Source: a virus. Taken from it: DNA of 64,000 nucleotides. The notes under the pieces are model-generated. The model ran no database searches and was not told the origin of the DNA. It saw only the letters and a list, made by a program, of their open reading frames with translations. Made by a program: the position numbers and the translations under genes. Below, one piece after another: positions 39,801 through 47,090 of this stretch. The stretch lies in the IMG/VR virus record IMGVR_UViG_3300027749_000055, positions 1-64,000 of that record; one strand, given 5' to 3'. Position 1 is the stretch's first letter, and each line of letters opens with the position of its first letter.

Positions 39801-41351
39801 TGCGCCATAAATGGAAACAATGTAAGCGGTTCCGCCACCGTTGGACGTTCCCGTTGTCGAATTGGTGACGGTGAACTGCGAACTGTCTGCGTATGCGATA
39901 GTCGCATTAGAGAGGTTGAGCGAGGGCGTATCGGTAAGACCAATAATCGTGACCGCCTGACCCGCCACAAAAGAGTTGGGTGCGGTGTAGGTGACTGTCG
40001 TTCCATTACCCACAGCCGACGAAATCAAAGCGGTGGTAGAAACCGACACGCTTACATAGTCGGTTGAAGAAACCGTCGTGGAATAGTTGTAGGAACTAGG
40101 CGTTGCGCCAGAAATCGTAATGGGCGTTCCAACGGGCTTTTGAAGGTAACTGTCGTTCCACCCAATTTGGAAATATCCCAAAGTGGCAACTCCCGTTTGC
40201 CCCGTCAAAGTGCCGGAAGCATTGGAACTAACGGTAAATTGCGTCGAGGTTGCGGTGGCAACCGGAACGTTCGTCAGGTTAAACGCCGAGTTCGTTAGCC
40301 CTAAAACGGTAACTACGTCGCCCACGGAAAAGTTGTTGCTTGCGGTATAGGTGACTGTCGAAATACCATCACCACTTGCGCCCGTGATTTGAGCGGCATT
40401 TTTCACTGTAGAAAAATTACTTGACGTGGTGGCGTTGGTGCTGGTGTTTGACTGAGTGTCCTGCAAGGTTAAATAACCTGCCGACACCGCTGTAATTACA
40501 CCAAGGTAATTCGAGTAAGAGTCTGTAAGCGTTTGCCCAACAACAAAGTTGAGTCCGTCGTTGTTTGGAAGAAAAACAACGTTATTGGGAATTGTTACTG
40601 TTACGGTTCCCGCACCCGTGGTGGGGGCAGAAATGGTAATTTGCTTTGACGAACCAATTGAAACAATGGTTGCACCGGACGGAATGTTTGTTCCTGATAC
40701 CGACATACCTACGGCAAGGTTGGCGGTTGAAGAAACGTTGGTCAAAACTGCAGTCGAACCGTCCGTGGTTGCAGTCAGCGTCCACGGCAAGTTGGTGTAA
40801 TAACCAGATGAGAGCGTGTAGTCGGAGAAAAGGCGACGCATAACGGCTTGCGGAACGTCTGGTGGAGTAGAAAAATTCATTGTGATTGGGGTTCCGCCAC
40901 CAATGGTGTCGGGGTATGGAACCGCAGTCCACGTTGGAACGTTTGTGGTGGGAATCAAACCAACCGATTGAATGTTGGCTTGCTCACTGTAAAAATTGTC
41001 CGTTGAGGTATTACCACCATAACCTTCGATAACGGCAAGATTTTGACCCTTTTGGAAACCAGCAACCTCATCTATGAAAAGCCACGATTGGTCAGCACCC
41101 TTGGGAAAGTCGTTTGCGTAAATCGCACTGCCGATAAGGGTGCTATTAGTTGTTGTGGAAAAGCCGGTGAAAAAACGAGTAATGTCCTCAACCTGAATAG
41201 AACTGTAAAGCGAAATGCTATCCAAAATGTTGCCAGCGGCAACTTTGGTCAGGGTTGAAAGTGCTGAGGCTGCGTCGGACGTTTGCGGAACAGACCACCC
41301 TTGGTCGGTCTGGGCATTGGCGTAATTGGGGGCTGCAGTCAGAATCCTCAT
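30834..41351 (-). CDS. Giant repetitive tail protein (3505 residues)
   Basis: The largest gene of the window. Starts MRILTAAPNYANAQTDQ and ends with a compact domain (RRYIFVNQDIQIVHHAAVNP). Most of it is a series of Ser/Thr/Gly/Val-rich beta modules. Two kinds recur: VTYTAxNxFxVGDxVTVxG (first third) and VSGTGIPSGTTIxxI...ITLS (several, for example near residues 200 and 2670). FN3-like segments occur near 1980 (WTYSDVENDPQTGWDVRVFD) and a carbohydrate-binding-like module near 2110 (NNADFGSSVGGWHKG). It lies between tape measure and hub, so it is probably a central tail-tip or fibre protein for host contact. It may be processed. Confidence 0.75.
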   Translation of the reverse strand: MRILTAAPNYANAQTDQGWSVPQTSDAASALSTLTKVAAGNILDSISLYSSIQVEDITRFFTGFSTTTNSTLIGSAIYANDFPKGADQSWLFIDEVAGFQKGQNLAVIEGYGGNTSTDNFYSEQANIQSVGLIPTTNVPTWTAVPYPDTIGGGTPITMNFSTPPDVPQAVMRRLFSDYTLSSGYYTNLPWTLTATTDGSTAVLTNVSSTANLAVGMSVSGTNIPSGATIVSIGSSKQITISAPTTGAGTVTVTIPNNVVFLPNNDGLNFVVGQTLTDSYSNYLGVITAVSAGYLTLQDTQSNTSTNATTSSNFSTVKNAAQITGASGDGISTVTYTASNNFSVGDVVTVLGLTNSAFNLTNVPVATATSTQFTVSSNASGTLTGQTGVATLGYFQIGWNDSYLQKPVGTPITISGATPSSYNYSTTVSSTDYVSVSVSTTALISSAVGNGTTVTYTAPNSFVAGQAVTIIGLTDTPSLNLSNATIAYADSSQFTVTNSTTGTSNGGGTAYIVSIYGAMSGASISATAQYHEIAGATIGSPKSFILFDYLDNTGYINTPIPSPSVLSGDNLYDPTNAGGTLIGQAISAPISGATFTTQFQNPTITGYITASYASTLHTVTSITAAGSPTNYYAVLVTGTAHGRSVGDLISFANISAYTGFYTVVTVNSSTTLTFSSTSTTTSVGAVGIMINAVTRLIVNSTVGIQVGMAFGVIGGYLAASTVVGVDAANNAIYINTGAQGSYTYASPGQAFSITTPSSLQNKLITGSTVSTQNPMSLTSGSYSPSIGTTITGSGIPTSTTVTGIPSVGSAGVSLPSYAVTSIVTNSSPYNEAWCLVATSSAHPFVVGQQVTLSGGNYINGTYTISSVPSSTSFNISKTAYGSITTVSSSAAGGGLYTWTYTAGNNLQAGDYITVTGTTNFNVATGEKVVSATSTQFTITRATNPSGGTLTGTWSLATDGSSHLSTGGSVSAYLADTSYFTISNAFTGTLSSNVAVNIADGSSTIDTNGGSTTVSGNWLLVSSSTFTPSLVYPFCTLDGSQIGESSFYGQFRTFPWRAQDVGSVTAPYGKVTLSLTNFAKTPAATLVQSTSLQTGTSTFFVDSTANININSTYLFRNALYTVTTKSQSWTIIGVSTTGSAVTYTTSATHNLATLQTVTISGIIPTTLNLVGVNITGTTSNTFTVSSTETDVYVSGGVVNVAQPYFVANTGSPAYTLATTPYTNGDYAKNSFFAYNSAGYSDGSMITNTGYQNTGSGCVYVDAIAKKHVAGTAVGSWLSGNRYFGSSTTGDIETVAPAFLGSYVSGTLFSDIVSQSSQALIVNGGLTSGSSYKPARSGSPVAPITNFINLTYGNANNVVIVGDGETQEAVVISGSYSTIDGSDITQANAGAVIWSLAEGQSFQYNHSAGETVTIPNVIGSFANNHGKNAPVLSGADNGTVANNGVLTAGALVASNPSGQTTLTTNASMNFTQPWYQSGVSGQPNINTTLTYSATVGSGSITIDDANDFPTAYSSVYNQNDDTTKTPIGLSIGSLGRVVGNTPVGSTQISINVTSGFQQPIALSGTSNFQIVINGDTLTCSSILNNTSSYVFTLTSPTTNTYPDLSPVSTAVMDVSSTITSISVPYFYPTVNVVIGNPITSLTTTPTPIALTNGLNLYLVYGTASAVVTVAQDTPAGSTTIPIQYFKPPHNFPAVIGSNGVITNYNTIITVGLNIPLNQNDVVLLTSGDGTTTQTLTVTAYTPETSTSFSVKPFNPNYPYDNTAQIQYLYPLVLDSGAVQETVYPTALPYSTSNITAGTPPFALPIAFPTVYNHSAGATLEWYEFPTNPAIGDVTYRPDLDSFYIFDGNGWSYARVHNVQNVYSVLGAVSSSYKDKEIFTLVDPVTGAVGTADSFSNNSPASYTVNVGNVRPTDPNGNEWSASSLQNVLLNARVVVPQSTSVALRAIAMQITFRGGPSVAGIYLSPSDILEISDSTNPYIGWTYSDVENDPQTGWDVRVFDDFTYQNSAFDPNSSTPIWKKSANNDASSVFLTSDGFTGTKRFISGEFYWVFVRVSKDFHQKAWWSDWNSAYFATLVTQPQQPLVTAFTDNTNAVNHLAIQVSDNLLGDNNADFGSSVGGWHKGTNDTAGTSLYFGKTATNSSSSFTKGQLISSIPVGASGYVSTVGALSTTTGTGTFSVSSLNGATVKATGFPIGSTSPTSPPFWVTVQNADGTNAEQILVKNLSDGSKTKADTFKIILRNYNYSTGTGGTGLTHSKWSQIVYGLQQPIYTGSNGILSFTYDTTVLGTAVWKIVEPATGGTYSKSVTNSYNIVEGNDQHKNYVLIDDPNDSLPVGSGQSLDCQIQYSTWTVPAAKSYYTFNSAGSSQAVTFIQPKATQTAPTSAQSAEPAKIISVVGATTSGGADVRIGYLSQDHACGTDQHTGKVKVITHLKVTVTNTNISVSPLNSATPNATRLYDDGWRKGDIFKVFGHPFKADGTQDTSRTVAAIFTVASNFSGGQFAGGVSTWNIPVVPTTSCPMYTIPGTKMSAIPVGNMVHYVPAPRHASRKKVIFDKSLNQGQWAGQTVRKNDKLQFTTNKVVGGSTAQGQWFTPQKQVSNKTYQTFYVGLTQYYATYKNAVIPSDPYTTLSIPLGTSSFTGNTTNGSTTVSNISASLLGGLTIGMNVSGTGIPSSTTITYINNINNSITLSNKATANGTTTTITTSVASNAYQSWIISGVGMPAGAYVVSNTASSGGSFTVTLSNSCQQAATGYNGSTGSFTLSGTVDVILYSPAAKKIPAGSTSIPVTPFYSNFNYDAYCPIVITNPPIFGQNTATIDPSLSGTYASPLTAEISLAPASWNGWTATNSVPVYAGNTYGFGGFSKMIEGTRVPSTAGISTPDYPLFTPYVDWYDSYGNLIATSNGTRSLTKPLVTGNITSGSNQLSNVSPITNVAVNQVISGIGIPSGTTVSSISGTTITMSANATASLTNINIYVHNNFTAGTKLNPVQDAATVLTDTKNVWGQGWCPAFMVATAPQNYVLAYAATTSGVTSSTAQLNFSIGLAHSISAGTPLTFNGTFNVITTTTTAQGATTMAVRFTTGTVPPTVGNITVSASYACPRFQWVNVLNTDAYSLSAVMFKAMQAPAPTSDYSPLNTSLATLQSSVVTGAINQPNNNALTIPSSTPTLGEASIYVIDPANDAGTREIHYGSGNSALWSSLTSAANVGDTSIILNSVEGLAANSALTVDFGSSQVEYVNISSTWNGSATVTLASPLWFSHKKGAQIYAATAGISGQVRQNQNSGTQVAVFNWNTAAWVNTANTHTSYKVLVERSEDQGQTWSSLRGGSQLQVNSSGFTSLIDYEAIPNQTTIYRITPTYTTPAGKGVVGIRSASLQANTISNNSWWIASTSDDSIRFAINVLDGMDESQRHPAGTFYPLGSPYPLTVPGVVTGRDGSLKVMWTDPTTWEAFLAFLKRGEIFILLNPVENERRYIFVNQDIQIVHHAAVNPYREITIPFVESAPPTYTYVN

Positions 41352-41389
41352 AGTCGGCTCTCTACCACTCTACTCCGCCTTTGGAAAAA

Positions 41390-44089
41390 CTACCGCCCCA
41401 TTGCCCGCAACGTGCGGTGAAATTCTTTGAACTGACCTTCGACGTGGTGCTTGATGAGTTCGACAGTGTGCTGGTCGGCATTGCCATTGACCACAATGTT
41501 CACGTTGGGGGCTTGCTGAGCCTGTCCGTTGCCTCGACTGCCACGACTCAGGGCGTGAACCGCCGAAATGCTCAATACGGCTTCACCCGCCTGAAGAATG
41601 GCGGGAACTTCGGAACCCTTGCGGCCAGGAACCATACCGCCTTGGTGAAACTTGATGACTTTGGCAGTCTTCGTGTCGTGGACGGTTCGGGTCGGCTTGG
41701 GAGGCCCTGAATTTCCAAGACCGAGGAAGTGTCCAATTCCCTTCAGCGCACCGCCAATTTGGTGACGGAACTGATACGCCAAAAGACCGGCAGCAACCAC
41801 CTGCCCAATACCAGGAATCAAGTTTGCCAACGCCTCTGCACCTGCCATTTCAGCACCCGTGGCAACTGCGTCTGCACCGAGGCTTAGACCCAACTTTTTA
41901 GCAAGCGAGGTTCCACCCAACTTTGCCAGACCGCCACCAATTTTGGTTGCGCCGAACTTCTCTGCCATTGCGCCAAGGCGACCTCCACCCGCTCGAAGAA
42001 GACCATTGCGAGCAAATTTGGCAAGACCCTTTTCGCCAAACTTTTTCATTTCGCTTTCAGCCTTGTTTTTGATTTCTTTTTCAATTGGGTTTGAGCCACT
42101 GCCACCCACACCACCGCCACCTTTTTGAATGACTTTGGTGAGGTTGATAATGGCGTTCGTCAGGTTCACGGTGGGGTTTTTGGTGTTGGTGGACAACATT
42201 CCACCAAGGTCGCCAGTCATTCCGCCAGCCTTGCCCAATAACTTGCCAGCCATTCCACTGAATTTTCCAATAATGGGAATTTTGGAGAATAACTTGACCG
42301 CCAAGCCGGAGTGTTTTTCCACTTCCTTAGCGACGATACCCTCAACCTTTGAGGTTGTTCCGCCACCCAAACGCTTTAGCATTGGAATAGACGCAATAGC
42401 ACCTGCTACACCTTCGCCGCCTTCGAGGGCAGTAACGCCCATCTTGGCAACCTTTCCAAGACCAAACAACGATTTGACCTTGCCTCCCACCGAACCCATA
42501 ATTCCGGTAAGACCACCAAGCCCGCCAGCAATTGCCTTGATTCCCGAAAGCATAAAGTCAATCGGGCCTCCAAACATCTTTTTAGCAAACCACACCGTTG
42601 CAAGTATGGCAAAAGCGTCCTTCAAAAGACCCACACCACCGACCAATTTTGCCATTGAAGCAATGACGAGAAGAAATTGGTTTCCCGCTTTGATGAGAAT
42701 GGCTAGAAACTTAACAAAATATTCGACCAAAAGGGCAAGATACGGCAACATCTGAATCAACGTCGGCAAGGCGGCGATAAAAAACTGTGCGAACGTCGTT
42801 GCCAACAACGGGAGAAGGGGCGCAATGGCAACAATGGTTTGTTCGAGGGCGTTCAGGAAGACTTGCATTTGCCCATTGCTGACCATATCGCTGAACGCCT
42901 TAGATACCGCTTCGGCGGCGGGCTGAAGGTTTTTGGCAAACGTGTTTGCCATATCGGTCAAAATGTAAGCCAGACCCTTGAAATCGCCCTTGCCGTTGAT
43001 AATGGTGGTCAAAATACCCACCAAGGGCTTAGCCATTTGTGCAATGACGTTGATGACTGATTCTGCAATGGTCAGAATGGCTGGCAAAATGCCTTGGGCT
43101 AGGGCGTTGAACAAGGGAACTAAAACCGTGAAAATATCACCAAGGCTCTTACCGAGTGCTTCGGTTGTTGCCTGAATCGCAGTCGCCATAGATTCGAACA
43201 CGGGCTGTAGCGCATTGAGAAGCGGGGTCAAAGCCTGTGCGAATGATTCAAGAATTGGAAGAAGACCGACACCAATAGACTGATAAATCAACATCAAGTC
43301 ATTTTTCAATCTGTCCATAGGAGAACGGCTTGCCGACGCAATTCCCTGAACGTGCTTGTTGATATCTTGAAGCAACAAGTCCTGAGCCGCAAGCAGACCA
43401 GAGGTCGCTTCGGTAGCCTTAATTCGCTGTTGCTCAGCCTTCGAGAGCGACACACCCGTTCGCACCATTGCGCTCATACGCTTGGCGGGGTCGGTCAAAA
43501 CACGGCTCAGGAGTCGGGCTGAACCAACTACAGAACCACCGCTACCGCCACCCATAACCTCAGCCATATTTGCAGCGTTCTGCAATGTAAGTTTCATATC
43601 GCTGGCGTGTGCTTGATACAACTTCGCAAGGTCTTGGTTGGGAAGCAGAAGGTTCTGTGCTTGGATATATTGGTTTTTAGCAATACCCGTTTGAACAGAC
43701 AGGCTGTTTGCCTGATTGTCGAGGATTACCGAGTAGGCACGACCCGACTTAGTAACTTGGTCGTTGGTTTTTACTATTTTGCCGGATTGGTCTACGATAT
43801 TGCCCGAAATGTTCTTCAGGCTCACGCCCATTGCGGCTTGGTTGTTGAGAAGGACAGCCTGAATCTTCTGCAACTTGACTTGCTGTGCGCCGAGTTCAAG
43901 ACCCTTATCAACGGCTGTGCCAAGGGCAAGCCAACCAACGGCTTTCTTTAGGATTCCACCAAGTTCGTTGAACTGCTCGCCAACCTTTTTGGAAGTTTCC
44001 GAGGCGGCTTTTTCGGTTTCCTTAAACGACTCCTTTACCCCCGAAGCGTCGCCAAGGATTTTATAAAGGAGTGAGTTTTCGTCTGCCAT
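41390..44089 (-). CDS. Tape measure protein
   Basis: 899 residues. N-terminal helical and coiled-coil half (SLLYKILGDASGVKESFKET, EKAASETSKKVGEQFNELG), a central block of hydrophobic helices (LLNALQPVFESMATAIQATT; ILPAILTIAESVINVIAQMA), a Gly/Lys-rich spacer and a C-terminal HQGGMVPGRKGSEVPAIL element shared by many tape measures. Position directly after the tail chaperones agrees. At roughly 0.15 nm per residue it would measure a tail of about 135 nm. Confidence 0.9.
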   Translation of the reverse strand: MADENSLLYKILGDASGVKESFKETEKAASETSKKVGEQFNELGGILKKAVGWLALGTAVDKGLELGAQQVKLQKIQAVLLNNQAAMGVSLKNISGNIVDQSGKIVKTNDQVTKSGRAYSVILDNQANSLSVQTGIAKNQYIQAQNLLLPNQDLAKLYQAHASDMKLTLQNAANMAEVMGGGSGGSVVGSARLLSRVLTDPAKRMSAMVRTGVSLSKAEQQRIKATEATSGLLAAQDLLLQDINKHVQGIASASRSPMDRLKNDLMLIYQSIGVGLLPILESFAQALTPLLNALQPVFESMATAIQATTEALGKSLGDIFTVLVPLFNALAQGILPAILTIAESVINVIAQMAKPLVGILTTIINGKGDFKGLAYILTDMANTFAKNLQPAAEAVSKAFSDMVSNGQMQVFLNALEQTIVAIAPLLPLLATTFAQFFIAALPTLIQMLPYLALLVEYFVKFLAILIKAGNQFLLVIASMAKLVGGVGLLKDAFAILATVWFAKKMFGGPIDFMLSGIKAIAGGLGGLTGIMGSVGGKVKSLFGLGKVAKMGVTALEGGEGVAGAIASIPMLKRLGGGTTSKVEGIVAKEVEKHSGLAVKLFSKIPIIGKFSGMAGKLLGKAGGMTGDLGGMLSTNTKNPTVNLTNAIINLTKVIQKGGGGVGGSGSNPIEKEIKNKAESEMKKFGEKGLAKFARNGLLRAGGGRLGAMAEKFGATKIGGGLAKLGGTSLAKKLGLSLGADAVATGAEMAGAEALANLIPGIGQVVAAGLLAYQFRHQIGGALKGIGHFLGLGNSGPPKPTRTVHDTKTAKVIKFHQGGMVPGRKGSEVPAILQAGEAVLSISAVHALSRGSRGNGQAQQAPNVNIVVNGNADQHTVELIKHHVEGQFKEFHRTLRAMGR

Positions 44090-44109
44090 AAGGGTTTACC
44101 TAGCCCTTA
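44089..44109 (-). promoter_or_regulatory. Leader hairpin before tape measure
   Basis: TAAGGG/CCCTTA stem whose 3' arm touches the ATG of the tape measure gene. Preceded by TGTGGCAGACTA, also found before the gene at 50341-50997. Confidence 0.35.
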
Positions 44110-44130
44110 GTCTGCCACAGGATTTTAGAA

Positions 44131-44669
44131 TTACCCATTGCGGGCGGCACGTTCCGCTTCTTCTTGCTCATAGGCACGAAGATTCCATATAGCCTGCCAT
44201 TCCACTAACTCTTTTGAAGATAGTGGTCTATGCGCTGGGGAACCTTCGAGAAGTTCGCCAACCGTCCGACCCAATTTTTCCGCTAACTCAAAGAGAAAGC
44301 GTCGGTCAGGGTTGGCTAAGAGTCTTTTCCCGCAACATCAGCCGCCCCGTCAGCCAAACCCGAAAGTTCCATTGCGACGGTAGCGATTTGCTCAATGGCA
44401 GCGGCACTCTTAGCAAGAAGAGCGTCACGGTCATTTTCGCTAAACACCCTCTCGCCCGTTTCGGGGTCGTAGGTACAAAGGATAACAATTTCGGGCAGCA
44501 CGTTGCCGAGGTCAATGTTGCCACCATTTTCAGCGGCCGACGCCAACATCTTGCTACGGTCACGGGCGGTCATTGACTTGACGACAACGCTCACATTCCA
44601 CTGCTTGACTTCGACAACCTTCGACTCAATGTCGTCGGAAGCAAAAATCTGTTCTGAAAGGCTAGACAT
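44131..44669 (-). CDS. Tail assembly chaperone, -1 frameshift fusion
   Basis: Produced by a programmed -1 slip at GGGAAAA (44325-44331) near the end of the short chaperone. After the shift, 64 further residues are read: RLLANPDRRFLFELAEKLGR ... LSSKELVEWQAIWNLRAYEQ and a stop at 44131-44133. The (S)SKELVEWQA element is the signature of the T part of G-T-type chaperones (lambda gpG/gpGT and actinophage equivalents). The fusion guides tape-measure and tail-tube assembly and is not in virions. Not a contiguous frame; coordinates include the slip. Confidence 0.85.
44316..44669 (-). CDS. Tail assembly chaperone, short form
   Basis: 117 residues. Starts MSSLSEQIFASDDIESKVVE, mainly helical, with KQWNVSVVVKSMTARDRSKM and GNVLPEIVILCTYDPETGER; ends ADVAGKDS. 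The sequence follows the actinophage G-protein plan, with about 100 residues before the slippery site. Ribosome site CGGAG with a preceding hairpin. Confidence 0.8.
   Translation of the reverse strand: MSSLSEQIFASDDIESKVVEVKQWNVSVVVKSMTARDRSKMLASAAENGGNIDLGNVLPEIVILCTYDPETGERVFSENDRDALLAKSAAAIEQIATVAMELSGLADGAADVAGKDS
44325..44331 (-). promoter_or_regulatory. Slippery heptamer GGGAAAA
   Basis: In the zero frame the site reads G GGA AAA, a canonical X XXY YYZ slippery heptamer. It is 11 codons or fewer from the zero-frame stop, and the -1 frame continues into a conserved chaperone tail. Confidence 0.85.
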
Positions 44670-44681
44670 AGCACTCCGTTT

Positions 44682-44699
44682 CTAGGGGTAAACCCCTAG
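44682..44699 (-). promoter_or_regulatory. Leader hairpin before tail chaperone gene
   Basis: Perfect eight-base stem CTAGGGGT/ACCCCTAG with a two-base loop, about 13 bases upstream of the ATG. Same pattern as the leaders at 20882, 44089 and 51006. Confidence 0.45.
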
Positions 44700-44736
44700 T
44701 CATAGAGTGTAGTCGCTGTTTTGGAATCGTGCAGGA

Positions 44737-45459
44737 TTACAGAATCGAGCGGGTCACGACACCCGTGACCTGCAATTCGCCGTCAAACGAAATCACAGCG
44801 TTCACGCCCGACTTCAAGTCATACTTGTTCAGGAGAGCCTGACCGTAGAAGACAACCGAAGGGGTCTGACCCGTAAACGCCCCAGGCGTCGAAGGCCCGT
44901 AGATGAACGAGATGAACTTGCCAGCGTCCTGAAAAGAAATCAGCGAGTTCATAATTGCGTCAGTTCCACCCGTGGTGGTCGAAGAACCGGCGGTGGGGTC
45001 ATACATACCGGCAAACGTAATCGTGTAGGCCTTCAGACCCACAATGTAGGTCTTTACACCAGCCTGCGAGAACGTGGTCGTCTCAGGGGTTTCTATTTGC
45101 GTCGGGAACGAAACGTCGTTGATGAAGGGCGAGAGGTTCACCATAGGAAGCACGGGGCTTCCTGCAGCAGCGGAAACCGAAGAGGGTGACACCGAGAGGG
45201 TGTAGGACGTCGTGGCGGTGGCAAACGGGGTTGCCGTGCCAACGGGGATACCGTTCACGAACGCACCGTAGACCGTCGAGGTCGGGGTGGAAATCGCCTT
45301 GTCCGCTAGTGAAATACCGCCAGCGAGCAAAGTTCCCGCCGTGGGGGTCACGGTCAGCGAACCACTCGTAATCGAGCCTGTGTTTATCGTAGCGGCACTT
45401 GTTTCGTAGCCAATTGCCAGAAACCCGTTCTTACCGTGTTGGAAAGCAGGAGTAGCCAT
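44737..45459 (-). CDS. Major tail-tube protein, paralogue 2
   Basis: 240 residues. MATPAFQHGKNGFLAIG, LSPFINDVSFPTQIETPETT, FSQAGVKTYIVGLKAYTITF, and ALLNKYDLKSGVNAVISFDG match the tail-tube pattern and the sister gene at 45473-46429. An N-terminal insertion contains an Ala/Thr/Gly-rich SGSLTVTPTAGTLLAGG segment. Thirteen bases separate the paralogues. One may form the tube and the other a decorated or terminator ring; which is which cannot be told. Confidence 0.75.
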   Translation of the reverse strand: MATPAFQHGKNGFLAIGYETSAATINTGSITSGSLTVTPTAGTLLAGGISLADKAISTPTSTVYGAFVNGIPVGTATPFATATTSYTLSVSPSSVSAAAGSPVLPMVNLSPFINDVSFPTQIETPETTTFSQAGVKTYIVGLKAYTITFAGMYDPTAGSSTTTGGTDAIMNSLISFQDAGKFISFIYGPSTPGAFTGQTPSVVFYGQALLNKYDLKSGVNAVISFDGELQVTGVVTRSIL

Positions 45460-45472
45460 TATTTATTCCTTC

Positions 45473-46429
45473 CTAGAAACGGGCAAACCCGTAGCAGATA
45501 GTTGCCGACGGGCTTGTTCCCGAAAGCGTCCAAATGAGTTGTGTGTATTGCAACAGCGGATTCGGCAAAAACAAGACCACGTTGCCAACCGTCGAAATGG
45601 TTGAACCAGAAACCGTCTGGTAGGTCGAGTTGTTAGCCGAGTGCTGAAAACTGAGGCTCAAAGTTCCTTGCAGTGCAAGAACGTTGATAATCAGAAGACC
45701 GCCCCTAGTGGTTTGCAGACCATTGTTTTTGGCAGTGGTGCTACTGCTAGAGGTCGTAGTGAAATATTGCCCGAAGCCACGCCACACGCCACCGTCGGAG
45801 ACGATTTCGGTGTCTATAGCCACAACGCCCGAAACGGGAGTCTTCAGGTCATACTTGTTTTCCAATCCACGGGCGAGGTGGCACACAGAATTCTGCGCCG
45901 TTCCGCCGTCGGGGAACACAAGTACCGCCTCGTCTGCGGAGTTTTTTGTGGCGTTTGCCATAATCTCATCTACCGCAGCGTATGAGCCGTCGTAAAAACC
46001 GGCGAGGGTGATTGAGCCCTCCTTCAAGCCTGAGATGTAGGTCTTCACACCGCTGTTTTGGAAGGTCGTTGTCTCAACGGGGTCTAAGGCAGTGGCGACA
46101 CTTACATCATTGAAGAACTGAGAGAGGTCGAATGAAGCACCATTCGAGAGGGCAAAGGAGATAAGGGTCGGCGCAGTCAGGCTTGAAGAAGCCGTGGCAT
46201 TTGCCGAGAGGGTCAAAGTGTATTGAGTAATCGCCGTAACCGTGGTGCTTGACGGGATTCCCGTGCCCGTGACGGTTGCGCCGAGAGGCAGGGTGGCAGG
46301 CAGATTTCCCACAATGGTCACAACGTTGCTACCACTGGCGAGAACGCCTAGGAACGATTGGCTGGTCTGCGAGGGGTTTGAGAACACAACCCGTGAGTTC
46401 TTACCGTGGAGAAATGAAGGGCCAGCCAT
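45473..46429 (-). CDS. Major tail-tube protein, paralogue 1
   Basis: 318 residues. Shares HGKN near the N-terminus, FFNDVSVATALDPVETTTFQ, SGVKTYISGLKEGSITLAGF, and LENKYDLKTPVSGVVAID with the sister gene. It carries an inserted GSNVVTIVGNLPATLPLGAT / GTGIPSSTTVTAI module like those of the giant tail protein and a C-terminal beta-rich extension of about 90 residues that may project from the tail surface. TAATG coupling upstream. Confidence 0.75.
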   Translation of the reverse strand: MAGPSFLHGKNSRVVFSNPSQTSQSFLGVLASGSNVVTIVGNLPATLPLGATVTGTGIPSSTTVTAITQYTLTLSANATASSSLTAPTLISFALSNGASFDLSQFFNDVSVATALDPVETTTFQNSGVKTYISGLKEGSITLAGFYDGSYAAVDEIMANATKNSADEAVLVFPDGGTAQNSVCHLARGLENKYDLKTPVSGVVAIDTEIVSDGGVWRGFGQYFTTTSSSSTTAKNNGLQTTRGGLLIINVLALQGTLSLSFQHSANNSTYQTVSGSTISTVGNVVLFLPNPLLQYTQLIWTLSGTSPSATICYGFARF

Positions 46430-46689
46430 TATTGAGCCTCTGTAGTGACCTCAGAGCCGTCGGAAGGAACGCTCGAAGGGTTTGGGGTAGGAGATTCATC
46501 AGGTGTTACGGGGGTTTCGGCAGGCACGGGGGCAGCGTCAGAGGGGGCAATCCAGCCCAACGCCAAGTCCGACGTAATGCTGTCGGCTGGGTAGTCGGTC
46601 ACGATATCGCCCGTCTGCACGAATTTCCCGTTGTAGTAAAGCGGCGTAGGGCTGATGACCACATACGCAACTTGCTTAGCCTTTGCCAT
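46429..46689 (-). CDS. Hypothetical structural-region protein with Pro/Thr tail
   Basis: 86 residues. N-terminal beta-like 45 residues (VAYVVISPTPLYYNGKFVQT, DIVTDYPADSITSDLALGWI) followed by a Pro/Thr/Ser-rich acidic tail. GAAGG site. Probably a small virion or assembly protein, coupled to the tail-tube genes. Confidence 0.6.
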   Translation of the reverse strand: MAKAKQVAYVVISPTPLYYNGKFVQTGDIVTDYPADSITSDLALGWIAPSDAAPVPAETPVTPDESPTPNPSSVPSDGSEVTTEAQ

Positions 46690-46737
46690 ACGACCTTCCG
46701 AGTAGATGACTTCGGGAAAATCGTAGCATTGGAAATA

Positions 46738-46767
46738 GAAAAACCCGTTGGCTCAAAACCAACGGGT
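46738..46767 (-). terminator. Intrinsic terminator
   Basis: Minus-strand ACCCGTTGG, seven-base loop, CCAACGGGT, then TTTTTC. A perfect nine-pair stem with a U-tract, ending the one-gene transcript of 46788-47060. Confidence 0.85.
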
Positions 46768-46787
46768 CTTTCATTGTGGAGGTGGGT

Positions 46788-47060
46788 TTAGTCCTCCGAG
46801 GCTGTCCTGCGCTTGCGCTTACGGATTGCCGAGACACGGTGAGGGTAGAAGGCTCGAATGGACTTGTTCCCATTCGTGCCGCCGTGGACGATTACGTCCG
46901 TGACCTCGCCCTGACGAGTGTGAATCTTGATGAACGTGAACTCGCCACGCTCGCCCTGAACCCTCACGGGGTCATTGGGTTGAATTCCGTTCCACTCCAA
47001 CTCGACCTGATAGGTCGGCGTGTAGTGAGGCGCAATCTCCATTGTCTTCCTAGTTGCCAT
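46788..47060 (-). CDS. Small basic actinophage protein
   Basis: 90 residues: ERGEFTFIKIHTRQGEV, DVIVHGGTNGNKSIRAF and YPHRVSAIRKRKRR. A small beta barrel with a basic tail; a recurrent type in actinophage genomes, of unknown role. It has its own promoter, an excellent AGGAGGAACC site and a strong terminator, so it is expressed apart from the structural genes around it. Confidence 0.65.
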   Translation of the reverse strand: MATRKTMEIAPHYTPTYQVELEWNGIQPNDPVRVQGERGEFTFIKIHTRQGEVTDVIVHGGTNGNKSIRAFYPHRVSAIRKRKRRTASED

Positions 47061-47090
47061 ATGTGGTTCCTCCTTTGAAGCAACGAGTGA

